From Acidobacteriaceae bacterium (GTDB lineage Bacteria; Acidobacteriota; Terriglobia; Terriglobales; Acidobacteriaceae), in the NCBI GenBank assembly GCA_003134655.1, contig PLBY01000119.1:62001-126000 (forward strand): a DNA stretch of 64,000 nt, written 5' to 3'. Shown here in pieces: positions 18,709 through 27,083 of this stretch. The notes beneath the pieces are model-generated. The model did no database searches and had not been told where the DNA came from. It saw only the letters and a program-made list of their open reading frames with translations. The position numbers and the translations under genes are program-made. Every line of letters begins with the position of its first letter. Within the stretch, counting starts at the first letter, position 1.

Positions 18709-19917
18709 CTACTGCGCGTTGAGCAGCACTTCTCCCGTCTGTCCCGCCATCGTCAGCGTTGGCCCAACAGGATTCCCGTTCACGTCGACGTACGATCCCG
18801 AGGGCAAGGTAACAGTTGCCGTTTCGTAAAACGGATTCACCAGCGCCAGACCTCCGGAATACGAGCGCGCCCACACTCCCTGCGTTTTCCTCATCGCGCC
18901 AGTGGCATGTCCGATCGGAATCGAGTATTCGGGGAACGTGATCAGCGAGCCATAATCCTGGCCGCCGCCCGAGGTAAATCCAGTCATGTACATGTACGTG
19001 CAATTGTTCTTCGCCAGCAAATAGTTGGCGATCACCCAAAGACGTGCCGACTGCGGAATGTCCGTCGTAAGCTCTGACTCTTCGCCGTTCGTCATGTAGC
19101 AGACCCCCTTGCGCTGGACGTATTTCAGCACGGCCATGATCTGCTCCCATTGCACCGGAGGCGGAACATTCGGCGGAGTTCCATAGTTGGTGAATCCGCG
19201 CTCGTCGAACAGAAGATCGGTAGTCGTCATGAGCCGCAAGTTCACCTGCTCCGAATAACCAAACTCGTACGACACATTCACCTGCATCGTTGCGGTCTTT
19301 GAGTAGTTGTGAACGTGCTTGTAAGTGGCGGCTTCCCACGCCAACTCATCGCGCTGATAGGCAGGGTCGTGCAACTTTCCGGTGTATTGCTGAACCCAAT
19401 TTCCGGAAAGATCGTAATGGCCGCAGCGTCCCCAATTGCTGCTGGCCGACATAGTGTCGACGGCAATTCCGCCGTAGCCTTGCGCCAAGGGAGCATCCAC
19501 CCAATTCACCCACTGATAAGCCTGCACCGCGGGATTCGCAAAGTCGATCGGGGCCAGGCTCGTAGACCCAAACTCAAACGCAAGAGTCTTCCGGTCACAG
19601 TGATATTCCAGCCAATCCGGATGATGCTTCTGATACCAAACAACGCTGTTCGTAAAGTTATCCACGGAATATGGGATGTAGACGGTGTTATAGACACCCT
19701 CCGGTTGATTCGGATAATCGGATGCCCAAACCATATCCACCACTCCGGATTCCGTGTTGATGTCGGTGACGTTGTAGTTAAAAACCATCTCGAGGTGGAT
19801 GTTGTTGGTCGTATCAGGAAAGTATTGAGTGCGAGCCTTGGTGAGAGACTCCTGCGCCTGGGAGACCGCAAAGCCGCAGACAATGGTCAGAACCGCGTGG
19901 AACACAGATCGGAACAC
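18709..19917 (-). CDS. Secreted putative glycoside hydrolase-like protein
   Basis: 402 residues from a GTG at 19917 with GGAGGT five bases upstream; the frame extends to 20031 but that site decides the start. A Sec signal peptide (VFRSVFHAVLTIVCGFAVSQAQ) precedes the mature part. The layout resembles putative TIM-barrel glycosidases: WYQKHHPDWLEYHCDRKTL, FANPAVQAYQWVNWV, GYGGIAVDTMS (possible catalytic Asp after a strand), later DLLFDERGFTNYG. The C-terminus (GALALVNP-type, GGLALVNPFYETATVTLP) looks like a small beta domain. No family is assigned with certainty and the substrate is unknown. Confidence 0.65.
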   Translation of the reverse strand: MFRSVFHAVLTIVCGFAVSQAQESLTKARTQYFPDTTNNIHLEMVFNYNVTDINTESGVVDMVWASDYPNQPEGVYNTVYIPYSVDNFTNSVVWYQKHHPDWLEYHCDRKTLAFEFGSTSLAPIDFANPAVQAYQWVNWVDAPLAQGYGGIAVDTMSASSNWGRCGHYDLSGNWVQQYTGKLHDPAYQRDELAWEAATYKHVHNYSKTATMQVNVSYEFGYSEQVNLRLMTTTDLLFDERGFTNYGTPPNVPPPVQWEQIMAVLKYVQRKGVCYMTNGEESELTTDIPQSARLWVIANYLLAKNNCTYMYMTGFTSGGGQDYGSLITFPEYSIPIGHATGAMRKTQGVWARSYSGGLALVNPFYETATVTLPSGSYVDVNGNPVGPTLTMAGQTGEVLLNAQ

Positions 19918-20068
19918 GGGGTACCTCCGTAAAGAAACGAACGCAACCGTAAACAAACGAATTGGCTTCGATGCAATATACTGCCGTACCCCACCCGTCT
20001 GCAATGGGTTCGTTTGCGAGTGAATCGCCAACGCGCCGGCGCGGACATGTATGTCATCATGGGCAGAT

Positions 20069-20761
20069 ATGAAGTGGCGCTCGCTTGAAGAATCTTCGCC
20101 GGGTCTTGACGCGCGGCCGTTACGCGAGATCTATGCCGAGCGCAAGGAACTGATCGCCAGGTACGTTCCGCCCGAGACGCAGGCCATTCACACGCAGGCT
20201 GTCGCGGAACTCAAAGCGCGCCATCTCGCGACGAACATCCTGCCTGTGGGCGCGAAGGCGCCTGCGTTCGAACTTCCAGACCACAACGGCAAGACAGTTT
20301 CATCCACCGACTTGCTCTTCACGGGAAGGCTCGTGCTGTGCTTCATCCGCGGGCGATGGTGTCCGTTCTGTGTTGGGCAAATGGAAGCCATGAACCTCGC
20401 CTTCCCGAAGATCGAGCAGGCTAGAGCGTCGCTCGTCACCATCTCACCGCAGACGGTGAAGCAGTCTTTCTTCATGCACGATCAGCACAAGATGCGCTTT
20501 CCGCTGCTCTCCGACGCGGGCAATAAAGTCGCGCGGCAGTTTGGGCTGTCTTATCGCGTGCCGTCGATGCAGGAAGCAGTCTACCGGCAAGCGTTCGTCA
20601 ATCTGCCCTTCACCAACGGCGATGAAAGCTGGGAGCTGCCGATTCCCGCAACCTATATTCTCGATCAGGACGGAACAGTTCTTTACGCTTCCGCAGACGA
20701 GGATTACACGGAGCGGCCCGAACCAACTGAGATCGTGGGAATCCTCCAGTCCCCTGCATAA
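20069..20761 (+). CDS. AhpC/TSA-family peroxiredoxin-like protein
   Basis: 230 residues from the ATG at 20069; an ATG at 20051 adds six residues and cannot be excluded. A helical N-terminal extension (EIYAERKELIARYVPPETQAI) precedes a thioredoxin fold beginning at VGAKAPAFELPDHNGKTV. The active-site segment is FIRGRWCPFCVGQMEAMN, with a CxxC instead of the single peroxidatic Cys plus Thr of classic Prx. Thiol-dependent reduction of peroxides is the likely role. It is divergent from the secreted hydrolase-like gene. Confidence 0.85.
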   Translation: MKWRSLEESSPGLDARPLREIYAERKELIARYVPPETQAIHTQAVAELKARHLATNILPVGAKAPAFELPDHNGKTVSSTDLLFTGRLVLCFIRGRWCPFCVGQMEAMNLAFPKIEQARASLVTISPQTVKQSFFMHDQHKMRFPLLSDAGNKVARQFGLSYRVPSMQEAVYRQAFVNLPFTNGDESWELPIPATYILDQDGTVLYASADEDYTERPEPTEIVGILQSPA

Positions 20762-20786
20762 TCGGTTTAATCCCGCTCTCCGCATC

Positions 20787-20884
20787 TTGTCATCCTGAGC
20801 GAAGCGAAGGATCTATGCAATTTGCCTGCAGCGAGGCGCCGCAAACGGAGTACATAGGTTCTTCGCTCCGCTCAGAATGACAAC
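20787..20884. repeat. R1 dispersed repeat, inverted pair
   Basis: GTCATCCTGAGCGAAGCGAA ... middle GCGAGGCGCCGCAAAC ... reversed CGCTCAGAATGACAAC. It lies in the gap before rlmB and could form a roughly 100-nt hairpin in RNA. Confidence 0.85.
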
Positions 20885-20930
20885 TCCTATTCAGAATGAG
20901 AAACTCTTCCACGCGATACACTGAATACTC

Positions 20931-21683
20931 ATGCACTACATCTATGGTATTAACTCCGTGACCGAAGCGCTGAAGGCGCGCGGGCGGGCTTTTGAGTGGA
21001 TAGGGATGGCGAAGGAACGCCACGACATCCGCCTGCAGCGCCTGATCGAAGATTGCCGGCGTCTCGGTGTAAACGTGCGCTTCCTGGAGCGCACCGAACT
21101 CGACAAACTGGCTGGCAATGCCGCCCATCAAGGCGTGGTCGCCGTCACGTCGGCCAAGCAATACAACGATCTCGAAGATGTGATCGCCGCCAAGCGCGCC
21201 GAGTATTCTCTGCTGGTCGTGCTCGATGGCGTGGAAGATCCGCACAATTTGGGAGCGATCCTGCGCACAGCCGATGCCGCGGGCGCGAACGGTATTGTGA
21301 TTCCCGAGCGGCGATCGGCAAGCGTGACAGGCACTGTAACGAAGGTTTCCGCCGGCGCGAGCGAGCACATGCCCATCGCCAAGGTCACGAACATCGCGCG
21401 CTCCATCGAGGACCTGAAAGAGCACAGCGTCTGGACGGTCGGGCTCGACGAGCGCAGCAAACAGACATATTACGAAATGGACTACAACATGGACTGCGCA
21501 CTGGTTCTGGGCGGAGAAGGCAAAGGACTCCACGACCTGGTGAAGCGCAAGTGCGACTTCCTGGTGTCGATTCCGATGCTCGGTAAAGTGCCGTCGCTGA
21601 ATGTGTCTGTCGCCGCAGCGGTCGTTCTGTTTGAAATCGTGAGGCAGCGTCGCGCCAAGCAAGGTGCATCAGACGCAAAATGA
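20931..21683 (+). CDS. rlmB: 23S rRNA 2'-O-methyltransferase RlmB (TrmH family)
   Basis: 250 residues. SPOUT-class methyltransferase that methylates a guanosine ribose in 23S rRNA. The N-terminal substrate-binding domain (YGINSVTEALKARG) precedes a SPOUT knot with the motifs VLDGVEDPHNLGAILRTADAAG, LVLGGEGKGLHDLVK and IPMLGKVPSLNVSVAAAVVLFE, all characteristic. It ends in an ATGA overlap with the next gene, which is unrelated in function, so the pair is probably only translationally coupled. Confidence 0.95.
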   Translation: MHYIYGINSVTEALKARGRAFEWIGMAKERHDIRLQRLIEDCRRLGVNVRFLERTELDKLAGNAAHQGVVAVTSAKQYNDLEDVIAAKRAEYSLLVVLDGVEDPHNLGAILRTADAAGANGIVIPERRSASVTGTVTKVSAGASEHMPIAKVTNIARSIEDLKEHSVWTVGLDERSKQTYYEMDYNMDCALVLGGEGKGLHDLVKRKCDFLVSIPMLGKVPSLNVSVAAAVVLFEIVRQRRAKQGASDAK

Positions 21684-23422
21684 AGTTCGAAACGACTTTG
21701 TTCTACAAGAGCCTTGGTTTCCTCTGTGTCTTCTGTGCCTCTGTGGTGAATGGTTTTGCTCTGGACCGCGAGGCGTTCACTTTCACCAATTACGATCTGA
21801 AGGTGCAGGTCGAGCCAGAACAACACCGCCTCGGAGTCCGCGGCACCATTACCCTGCGGAATGACACGCAGACTCCCCAGAAGATCGCGGTGCTGCAAGT
21901 CTCGTCGTCACTCGACTGGCGCTCGGTGAGGGCAGGCGACAAAGCTGTGCAGTTCGTCACACAGCCCTACGCATCCGATATCGACCATACTGGCGGACTT
22001 TCGGAAGCCATCGTCACTCTGCCGCAAGCGGTCGCGCCCCAGGGAACCATCGAACTGGAGATTGCCTACGAAGGAACCATCACGCTCGACGCGACCCGAC
22101 TCACTCGCATTGATACGCCTGTGGAAGCGGCGAGCAGCACCGACTGGGACCAGATCAGTCCAGGTTTTACGGCGGTGCGCGGTGTGGGCAACGTCGCGTG
22201 GTATCCGATCGCGACTGAGGTTGCGAATCTTTCCGAAGGCAACAGTTTGTTCGAGGTTCTGGGCCGGTGGAGAGCGCGGGAATCGGCGTCCAGAATGCAC
22301 CTTCACATCAGCGTATCAAGAGATGACGGCGAGGCCCCACAACTGCTGGTTGTGAATCAGGCGTCGTGCCAGGTGCTTTACGAGGCGATGGGCCGCTCGT
22401 CAGTTACCAGCGCTGACTGCACATACCAACCGCTGGGCTTGCGGGCTCCTCTTTTCGTGCTGGGCACTTATGGAACGGTCGATCGGCCGTCGATTCGGGT
22501 TTACAACCTGACCACTCACGCGGCTTCGGCCGAGGTGTATGCCGAAGCGACGGAGAAGGTCGTTCCTCTCGTCACCGATTGGTTCGGAGCGCCGCGCGAG
22601 AAAGCGCAAACCGCCGACCTCGCCGATCATGACGCGGCTGCGTTCGAGAGCGGGGCGCTCTTGCTGACGCCGATCTCCAGCGACAATTCGAAGCAGGCCG
22701 GTTTGGCTGCCGCTCATCAACTCACACACGCGGCGTTCTCGTCCTTCCGTCCGTGGATCGAAGAAGGGCTCGCGCACTTCGCGCAGGCGCTTTATGTCGA
22801 ACACGAGAGAGGTCGTCCCGCCGCGATCGAGTACATGGGATTGCACCGCTTTGCGCTGGGCGAAATCGAAGCGACTTCAACTGTACCGAGATCCGAAGAT
22901 GAAGCGAACCGATCGCTGGTGAATACAACCAGCGAGGAACTGTACCGCAGCAAGGCGATGTACGTCTGGTGGATGCTGCGCGACATGGTCGGCGAAGCGG
23001 CGCTCAAGAAGGCGATCGCCGCTTACCGTCCTGAACAGGACAAAGAACCTTCATACATGCAGCGGCTGATCGCGGCGCAAACGCAGCGCGATCTGGAATG
23101 GTTCTTCGACGATTGGGTCTATCGCGACCGCGGGTTGCCTGACTTCAAAGTCGAGTCGGCGTTCCCGCGGAAGACCATGAGCGGCTCGTTCATGCTCACG
23201 ATTACGGTCGATAATCTGGGCTCAGCTGGAGCCGAGGTTCCTGTGATCGTCAAATTCAAGGGTGGAGAGATCGCCAAGCGGATCGAGGTTCACGCCAAGG
23301 ACAAGGCGGTGATTCGCGTGGAGCTTCCGACTGAGCCCCAAGAGATCGTGGTCAACGACGGCAGCGTACCCGAGAGCAACACCACGAACAATACGTTCAA
23401 GATCGAGGCGACGGACAAGTGA
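21680..23422 (+). CDS. Secreted peptidase-MA-like protein with HQxxH in place of HExxH
   Basis: 580 residues starting in an ATGA overlap with rlmB. A signal peptide (about 5-27) leads to a beta-sandwich N-terminal domain and then a gluzincin-like domain. The metal site reads HQLTHAAF at 346-353, followed by WIEEGLAHF (359-367), the spacing of peptidase MA proteins. The general-base Glu of HExxH is replaced by Gln347, so hydrolysis is doubtful while zinc binding may remain. The C-terminus (about 495-580) looks like a CARDB-type beta domain. The signal-peptide core (15-24) is encoded by a copy of the CTCTGTG repeat family R4. Confidence 0.8.
   Translation: MKFETTLFYKSLGFLCVFCASVVNGFALDREAFTFTNYDLKVQVEPEQHRLGVRGTITLRNDTQTPQKIAVLQVSSSLDWRSVRAGDKAVQFVTQPYASDIDHTGGLSEAIVTLPQAVAPQGTIELEIAYEGTITLDATRLTRIDTPVEAASSTDWDQISPGFTAVRGVGNVAWYPIATEVANLSEGNSLFEVLGRWRARESASRMHLHISVSRDDGEAPQLLVVNQASCQVLYEAMGRSSVTSADCTYQPLGLRAPLFVLGTYGTVDRPSIRVYNLTTHAASAEVYAEATEKVVPLVTDWFGAPREKAQTADLADHDAAAFESGALLLTPISSDNSKQAGLAAAHQLTHAAFSSFRPWIEEGLAHFAQALYVEHERGRPAAIEYMGLHRFALGEIEATSTVPRSEDEANRSLVNTTSEELYRSKAMYVWWMLRDMVGEAALKKAIAAYRPEQDKEPSYMQRLIAAQTQRDLEWFFDDWVYRDRGLPDFKVESAFPRKTMSGSFMLTITVDNLGSAGAEVPVIVKFKGGEIAKRIEVHAKDKAVIRVELPTEPQEIVVNDGSVPESNTTNNTFKIEATDK
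21721..21750. repeat. R4 repeat (CTCTGTGTCTTCTGTGCC) inside a coding region
   Basis: Matches the R4 half-element seen at 23517-23537 and, reversed, at 23428-23456, 55758-55788, 61011-61040 and 61651-61673. Here it is read in frame as LCVFCASVVN, the hydrophobic core of the signal peptide of the surrounding gene. Confidence 0.75.
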
Positions 23423-23427
23423 GAATC

Positions 23428-23537
23428 CACCACAGAGTCACAGAGCCACAGAGAAAGGACTGAAGGCGAACAGCATGCTTACGCTAGCTAGCTCTTGGGC
23501 GGCTTTTCGTTTTTCTTCCTCTGTGTCTCTGTGGTAG
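23428..23537. repeat. R4 inverted pair between peptidase-like and beta-CASP genes
   Basis: CCACCACAGAGTCACAGAGCCACAGAG at the left and CCTCTGTGTCTCTGTGGT at the right, about 60 bp apart, so the arms are inverted. The element overlaps the extended frame of the following gene and argues for a start downstream of it. Confidence 0.8.
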
Positions 23538-23566
23538 GTTTTGTCGTTGCTGTTCGGGGAGGGTAC

Positions 23567-24994
23567 TTGGCCTATATCCAATTTCTTGGTGCCGCGGGCA
23601 CTGTCACCGGCTCGAAGCACCTGATCAACACGGGCGATCCGTCGGGGAAGAACGGCTTTCAGGTGCTCGTCGATTGCGGTCTCTTTCAGGGGCCGAAGGA
23701 ATGGCGCGAGCGCAATTGGCACGACACCCCGGTTCCGGCCAAGGAGATTGATGCGATTATCCTGACGCACGCGCACCTCGATCACTGCGGGTGGATTCCG
23801 CGCCTGGTGAAAGAGGGATTTCGCGGGCCGATCTACGCAACGCCGCCGACCATTGATTTGTGCGGAATCATTCTTCCCGACTCGGGCCACCTCCAGGAAG
23901 AAGATGCCCGCTACTACAACAAGACCAAGAAGTCGAAGCACGATCCGGCGCTGCCTCTCTATACGTTTGATGAGGCGCAGGACTCGCTACAGTATTTCAA
24001 GCCGGTCCACGTGGGCGAGGATGTTCGGGTTTCGCCTGATCTGTCGTTTCGCTTCGTCCGCGCGGCACACATTCTGGGCTCATGCATGGCTGAGGTTTCG
24101 CTCACTGCAAATGGTCAGACGCGCCGGTTGCTTTTCACTGGCGACATTGGACGCGTACGCGATCACAAAGTGGCGCCGGGAAAGGTCGTGCACTCGGGTC
24201 CGACTGAAGGCGAGATTGCGGACCTAGTGGTAATGGAATCGACGTATGGGAACAGAACGCACCCGAAAGAAGATCCCTTGCCGGAGTTGGCGCGGTTGAT
24301 TACGGCCACCGCCGAGCGAGGCGGCAGCGTGGTGGTTCCGGCATTTGCGATTGAACGCACGCAGAAATTTGTATTCCTGCTCAAGCACCTGATGGAGTCC
24401 GGTCAGATGCAGCGCATGCCCGTATTTTGCGACAGCCCGATGGCCATCAAGGCGGTCGAGATTTTCCTGAAGCACGATGAAGAGTACAGCGTCGAGACCC
24501 GCGACATGATCCGGAAATATGGCTCGCCACTGCAGTGGCCGGGATTCACGTTTGCATCGACTCCGGAAGAATCGAAGCGGATCAATGCGGCGGTCCTGCC
24601 TTCCGTCATCATCTCTTCGAGTGGGATGGTGACGGGCGGACGCATCCTGCATCACTTGGCGCAACGGCTGCCCGATCCACGGAATCTGGTTCTGTTCATC
24701 GGCTTTCAGGCGCCGGGGACGCGCGGGTTTCAGATCAAGAGCAAATCTGATGAGGTGAAGATTTTCGGGGACTTCGTTCCGATTCGCGCGCAGATCGCGG
24801 CGCTCGAACAGTTCAGCGATCACGCGGATCCTCCGGAGTTGCTGCAGTGGCTGCACACGTTTCGCAATCGGCCGGCCGCGACGTATCTGGTTCACGGGGA
24901 ACCGGACGCTTCCGGCCAGCTGCGGGATCTGATGAAACAGGATTTGGGATGGAATGTGCAGGTGGCACAGTATCTGGAGAAAGTACAAGTCTGA
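23567..24994 (+). CDS. MBL-fold beta-CASP RNA-processing exonuclease
   Basis: 475 residues from a TTG at 23567 with GGGAGGGT just upstream. Metallo-beta-lactamase nuclease of the CPSF73/YSH1-like beta-CASP group. The N-terminus has FLGAAGTVTGSKHL. Metal motifs are TLTHAHLDHCG-type (HAHLDHCG), AHILGS and FTGDIGR. The beta-CASP part shows MPVFCDSPMA, SSSGMVTGGRILHHL and IGFQAPGTRG, and the C-terminus QFSDHADPPELLQWL and LVHGEPDASGQL. It should cleave or trim RNA in the cytoplasm. The frame continues upstream to 23495, but that part is translated R4 repeat and would give a hydrophobic N-terminus out of place for this family. Confidence 0.9.
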   Translation: MAYIQFLGAAGTVTGSKHLINTGDPSGKNGFQVLVDCGLFQGPKEWRERNWHDTPVPAKEIDAIILTHAHLDHCGWIPRLVKEGFRGPIYATPPTIDLCGIILPDSGHLQEEDARYYNKTKKSKHDPALPLYTFDEAQDSLQYFKPVHVGEDVRVSPDLSFRFVRAAHILGSCMAEVSLTANGQTRRLLFTGDIGRVRDHKVAPGKVVHSGPTEGEIADLVVMESTYGNRTHPKEDPLPELARLITATAERGGSVVVPAFAIERTQKFVFLLKHLMESGQMQRMPVFCDSPMAIKAVEIFLKHDEEYSVETRDMIRKYGSPLQWPGFTFASTPEESKRINAAVLPSVIISSSGMVTGGRILHHLAQRLPDPRNLVLFIGFQAPGTRGFQIKSKSDEVKIFGDFVPIRAQIAALEQFSDHADPPELLQWLHTFRNRPAATYLVHGEPDASGQLRDLMKQDLGWNVQVAQYLEKVQV

Positions 24995-25026
24995 AGCGAA
25001 GACTCAGGAGACTGTGAGGAAGTGCA

Positions 25027-25055
25027 TATATCCTTCGCTTCGCTCAGGATGACAA
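25027..25055. repeat. R1 half-copy
   Basis: TATCCTTCGCTTCGCTCAGGATGACAAG, a single reverse half of R1 without the inverted partner, lying between the convergent beta-CASP and trpD genes. Confidence 0.8.
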
Positions 25056-25066
25056 GCGTACGGCCA

Positions 25067-26131
25067 TCAATTGGTGGATGTGATGCTTGCGAGAGCCGCA
25101 AGTTTTTTTGCAGCCGCTCCTGAGTCAATGGAATGGGCCGCCAGTGGAACTGCCTCGCCGATGCGGTCGGCTTTGCCCGCGGCTACCAGCGCGGCTGCAG
25201 CGTTGAGCATCACGACATCCCGGCGCGAAGACCTTTCTCCCCCGAGAACGGCGCGGATGATCGCCGCGTTTTCTGTGGCATCGCCACCGGCGATGTCCCC
25301 CAGTTTGGCGCGAGACATCCCGAACTCTTCCGGTTCCACTTCGTAGGTTCGCACCGAACCCTCGCGGGCCTCGGCCACGCGCGTGGTTCCGGTGATCGTG
25401 ATTTCGTCGAGGCCGTCGAGGCCGTGGACGACAAGGGCGCGATGCAGGCCCAGCATGCTCAGCGCTTCGGCCAGTTTCTCAACGAGGTCGAGCGAATACA
25501 CGCCTACCACCTGACCGTTCGCGTGCGCAGGGTTCGTCAGTGGGCCGAGAAGGTTGAACATGGTGCGCATGCGCAACTCACGGCGGACAGTCTGCACCTG
25601 CTTCATCGCTGGATGCAGGTTCGGAGCATACAGAAAACAGATGCCGACCTCGCGGAGGCATTGCGCGGCACGCTCGGGCGACAGGTGAATGTTGATGCCC
25701 AAGGCCTCGACTACATCGGCTGAGCCGCATTTCGAACTGATGCTGCGATTGCCGTGCTTGGCCACACGGACGCCTGCTCCGGCGGCGACTAGCGCAGTCG
25801 CGGTTGAAATGTTGAATGTCCCGCTGGCGTCGCCGCCGGTACCGCTGGTGTCGACTAGAGATTCTTCGGCGAGAGCATCGCGGCCGGTGCCGGTGACTGC
25901 CAGCGCTTCCGCACCGCGAATCGGCAAGGGCGCGGCGGCAGCGCGGATGGCCTCGGCGAAGCCTACGATCTCCTCGACCGTTTCACCTTTCATGCGGAGG
26001 GCGATGAGCAAGGCGGCAATCTGCGCGTCGGAGCATTTGCCCGCCAAAACCTCGGACATCACTTCTCGCGCCTCGGTGCGGTCGAGGGATTGAGCGTGGT
26101 TGGCAATGCGATGAAGGGCGTCGAGGATCAT
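25067..26131 (-). CDS. trpD: Anthranilate phosphoribosyltransferase TrpD
   Basis: 354 residues. It transfers the phosphoribosyl group of PRPP to anthranilate, the second step of tryptophan synthesis. The PRPP site is DTSGTGGDASGTFNISTATA, followed by KHGNRSISSKCGSADVVEALG, NLLGPLTNPA and VVHGLDGLDEIT, all conserved. An insertion after PLPIRGAEALAVTG (about 20 residues) is slightly longer than in E. coli. No other trp genes are in the window, so the pathway is dispersed. The 3' end is 73 bp from the convergent beta-CASP gene. Confidence 0.96.
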   Translation of the reverse strand: MILDALHRIANHAQSLDRTEAREVMSEVLAGKCSDAQIAALLIALRMKGETVEEIVGFAEAIRAAAAPLPIRGAEALAVTGTGRDALAEESLVDTSGTGGDASGTFNISTATALVAAGAGVRVAKHGNRSISSKCGSADVVEALGINIHLSPERAAQCLREVGICFLYAPNLHPAMKQVQTVRRELRMRTMFNLLGPLTNPAHANGQVVGVYSLDLVEKLAEALSMLGLHRALVVHGLDGLDEITITGTTRVAEAREGSVRTYEVEPEEFGMSRAKLGDIAGGDATENAAIIRAVLGGERSSRRDVVMLNAAAALVAAGKADRIGEAVPLAAHSIDSGAAAKKLAALASITSTN

Positions 26132-26184
26132 TTCCGTCAGGCCGAATTGTACGGCATGACTGGACTTCGCCGCGATCTGACGGA

Positions 26185-26838
26185 CTACTTCGCGACCGCC
26201 GGACGGTCCAATCGTTCCGAGAAATATTCGCGCCAGTCCACGGGCAGGGCATCGGTATCAATGGCCTTGCGAAGGAGAGCCTTGTTATATTTCTCCCGCA
26301 CGAAGAGCAGGTTCATCTCGGCAATCGTAATACCGTCCGCGTTTCGCTGGAGCAACTGGAAATCGTCGTCCACCGCGACCGTGCCTTCCTGCTCGACCGA
26401 AAAGTAAAACCCACTGCGGCCGCTGAGGAGGAAGCGCTCGAGCATATCATCGCGCTGAAACTTTGCGGCCAGTTTGTGGCAGGGAGTGCGCGGCTGACGG
26501 ACCATCACGATCGAGGAGCCGATCTGAAAACGATCCCCGACGTGGAGTTCGTTTTCGACAAGACCCGTAGTCGTGAAGTTCTCGCCGAACATTCCCCACG
26601 GCAGATTGACTCGCGGTAGTTCTTGGCGCCAAAACGGATAGTGTTCGGACGGGTAGCCGTATACGGCTTTATAAGGACCGCCGTGGACTGTGAGATCGGC
26701 CTGGCGGTCGCCGTCCAGGTTCAAAGTCCGCAGTTGCACGGGAACCGCGACTGGCTCTTTGAAGATGCCAGTATTGATGGTTTTTCCCTGGTAGACGATG
26801 AGCCGTGGACGCGCCACATTCAGGGATACGAGTTTCAT
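26185..26838 (-). CDS. MOSC-domain protein (YiiM-like)
   Basis: 217 residues. It begins VSLNVARPRLIVYQGKTINTGIFKEPV and holds the MOSC core: LDGDRQADLTVHGGPYKAVYGYPSEHY, WGMFGENFTTTGL, VGDRFQIGSSIVMVRQPRTPCHKL with the conserved Cys. MOSC proteins handle sulfur or the molybdenum cofactor, and the YiiM branch reduces N-hydroxylated compounds. The 3-alpha C-terminal extension of this branch is present. It lies 53 bp upstream of trpD on the same strand, possibly co-transcribed. Confidence 0.9.
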   Translation of the reverse strand: MKLVSLNVARPRLIVYQGKTINTGIFKEPVAVPVQLRTLNLDGDRQADLTVHGGPYKAVYGYPSEHYPFWRQELPRVNLPWGMFGENFTTTGLVENELHVGDRFQIGSSIVMVRQPRTPCHKLAAKFQRDDMLERFLLSGRSGFYFSVEQEGTVAVDDDFQLLQRNADGITIAEMNLLFVREKYNKALLRKAIDTDALPVDWREYFSERLDRPAVAK

Positions 26839-27083
26839 GCTCGAGACCTCCTGGCTTCGGAAACTGGGCGAGTATCCATTTGCGTGTTCGTTGGATGTGG
26901 CGGCTGAGCAAGAAGTCGCAAGGATAGCCGAAGGCGGCTGTCCCTACATGGGACTTTCGCCGATTAAAACTTCGCGCGGCGTTTGCCCTAGTTCCCTGCC
27001 CTTCTATAGAATTACAAGTTTGCTGCCCGCAGTGCGTCGCCGCAAGCAGGGTCCTTCCGATTCTTAACTGACGAGTCGTCCTT

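Noticed and set aside
23495..23566. Hydrophobic N-terminal extension of the beta-CASP nuclease
   Set aside because: The segment is translated R4 repeat; the TTG at 23567 has a ribosome-binding site and matches the usual family N-terminus.
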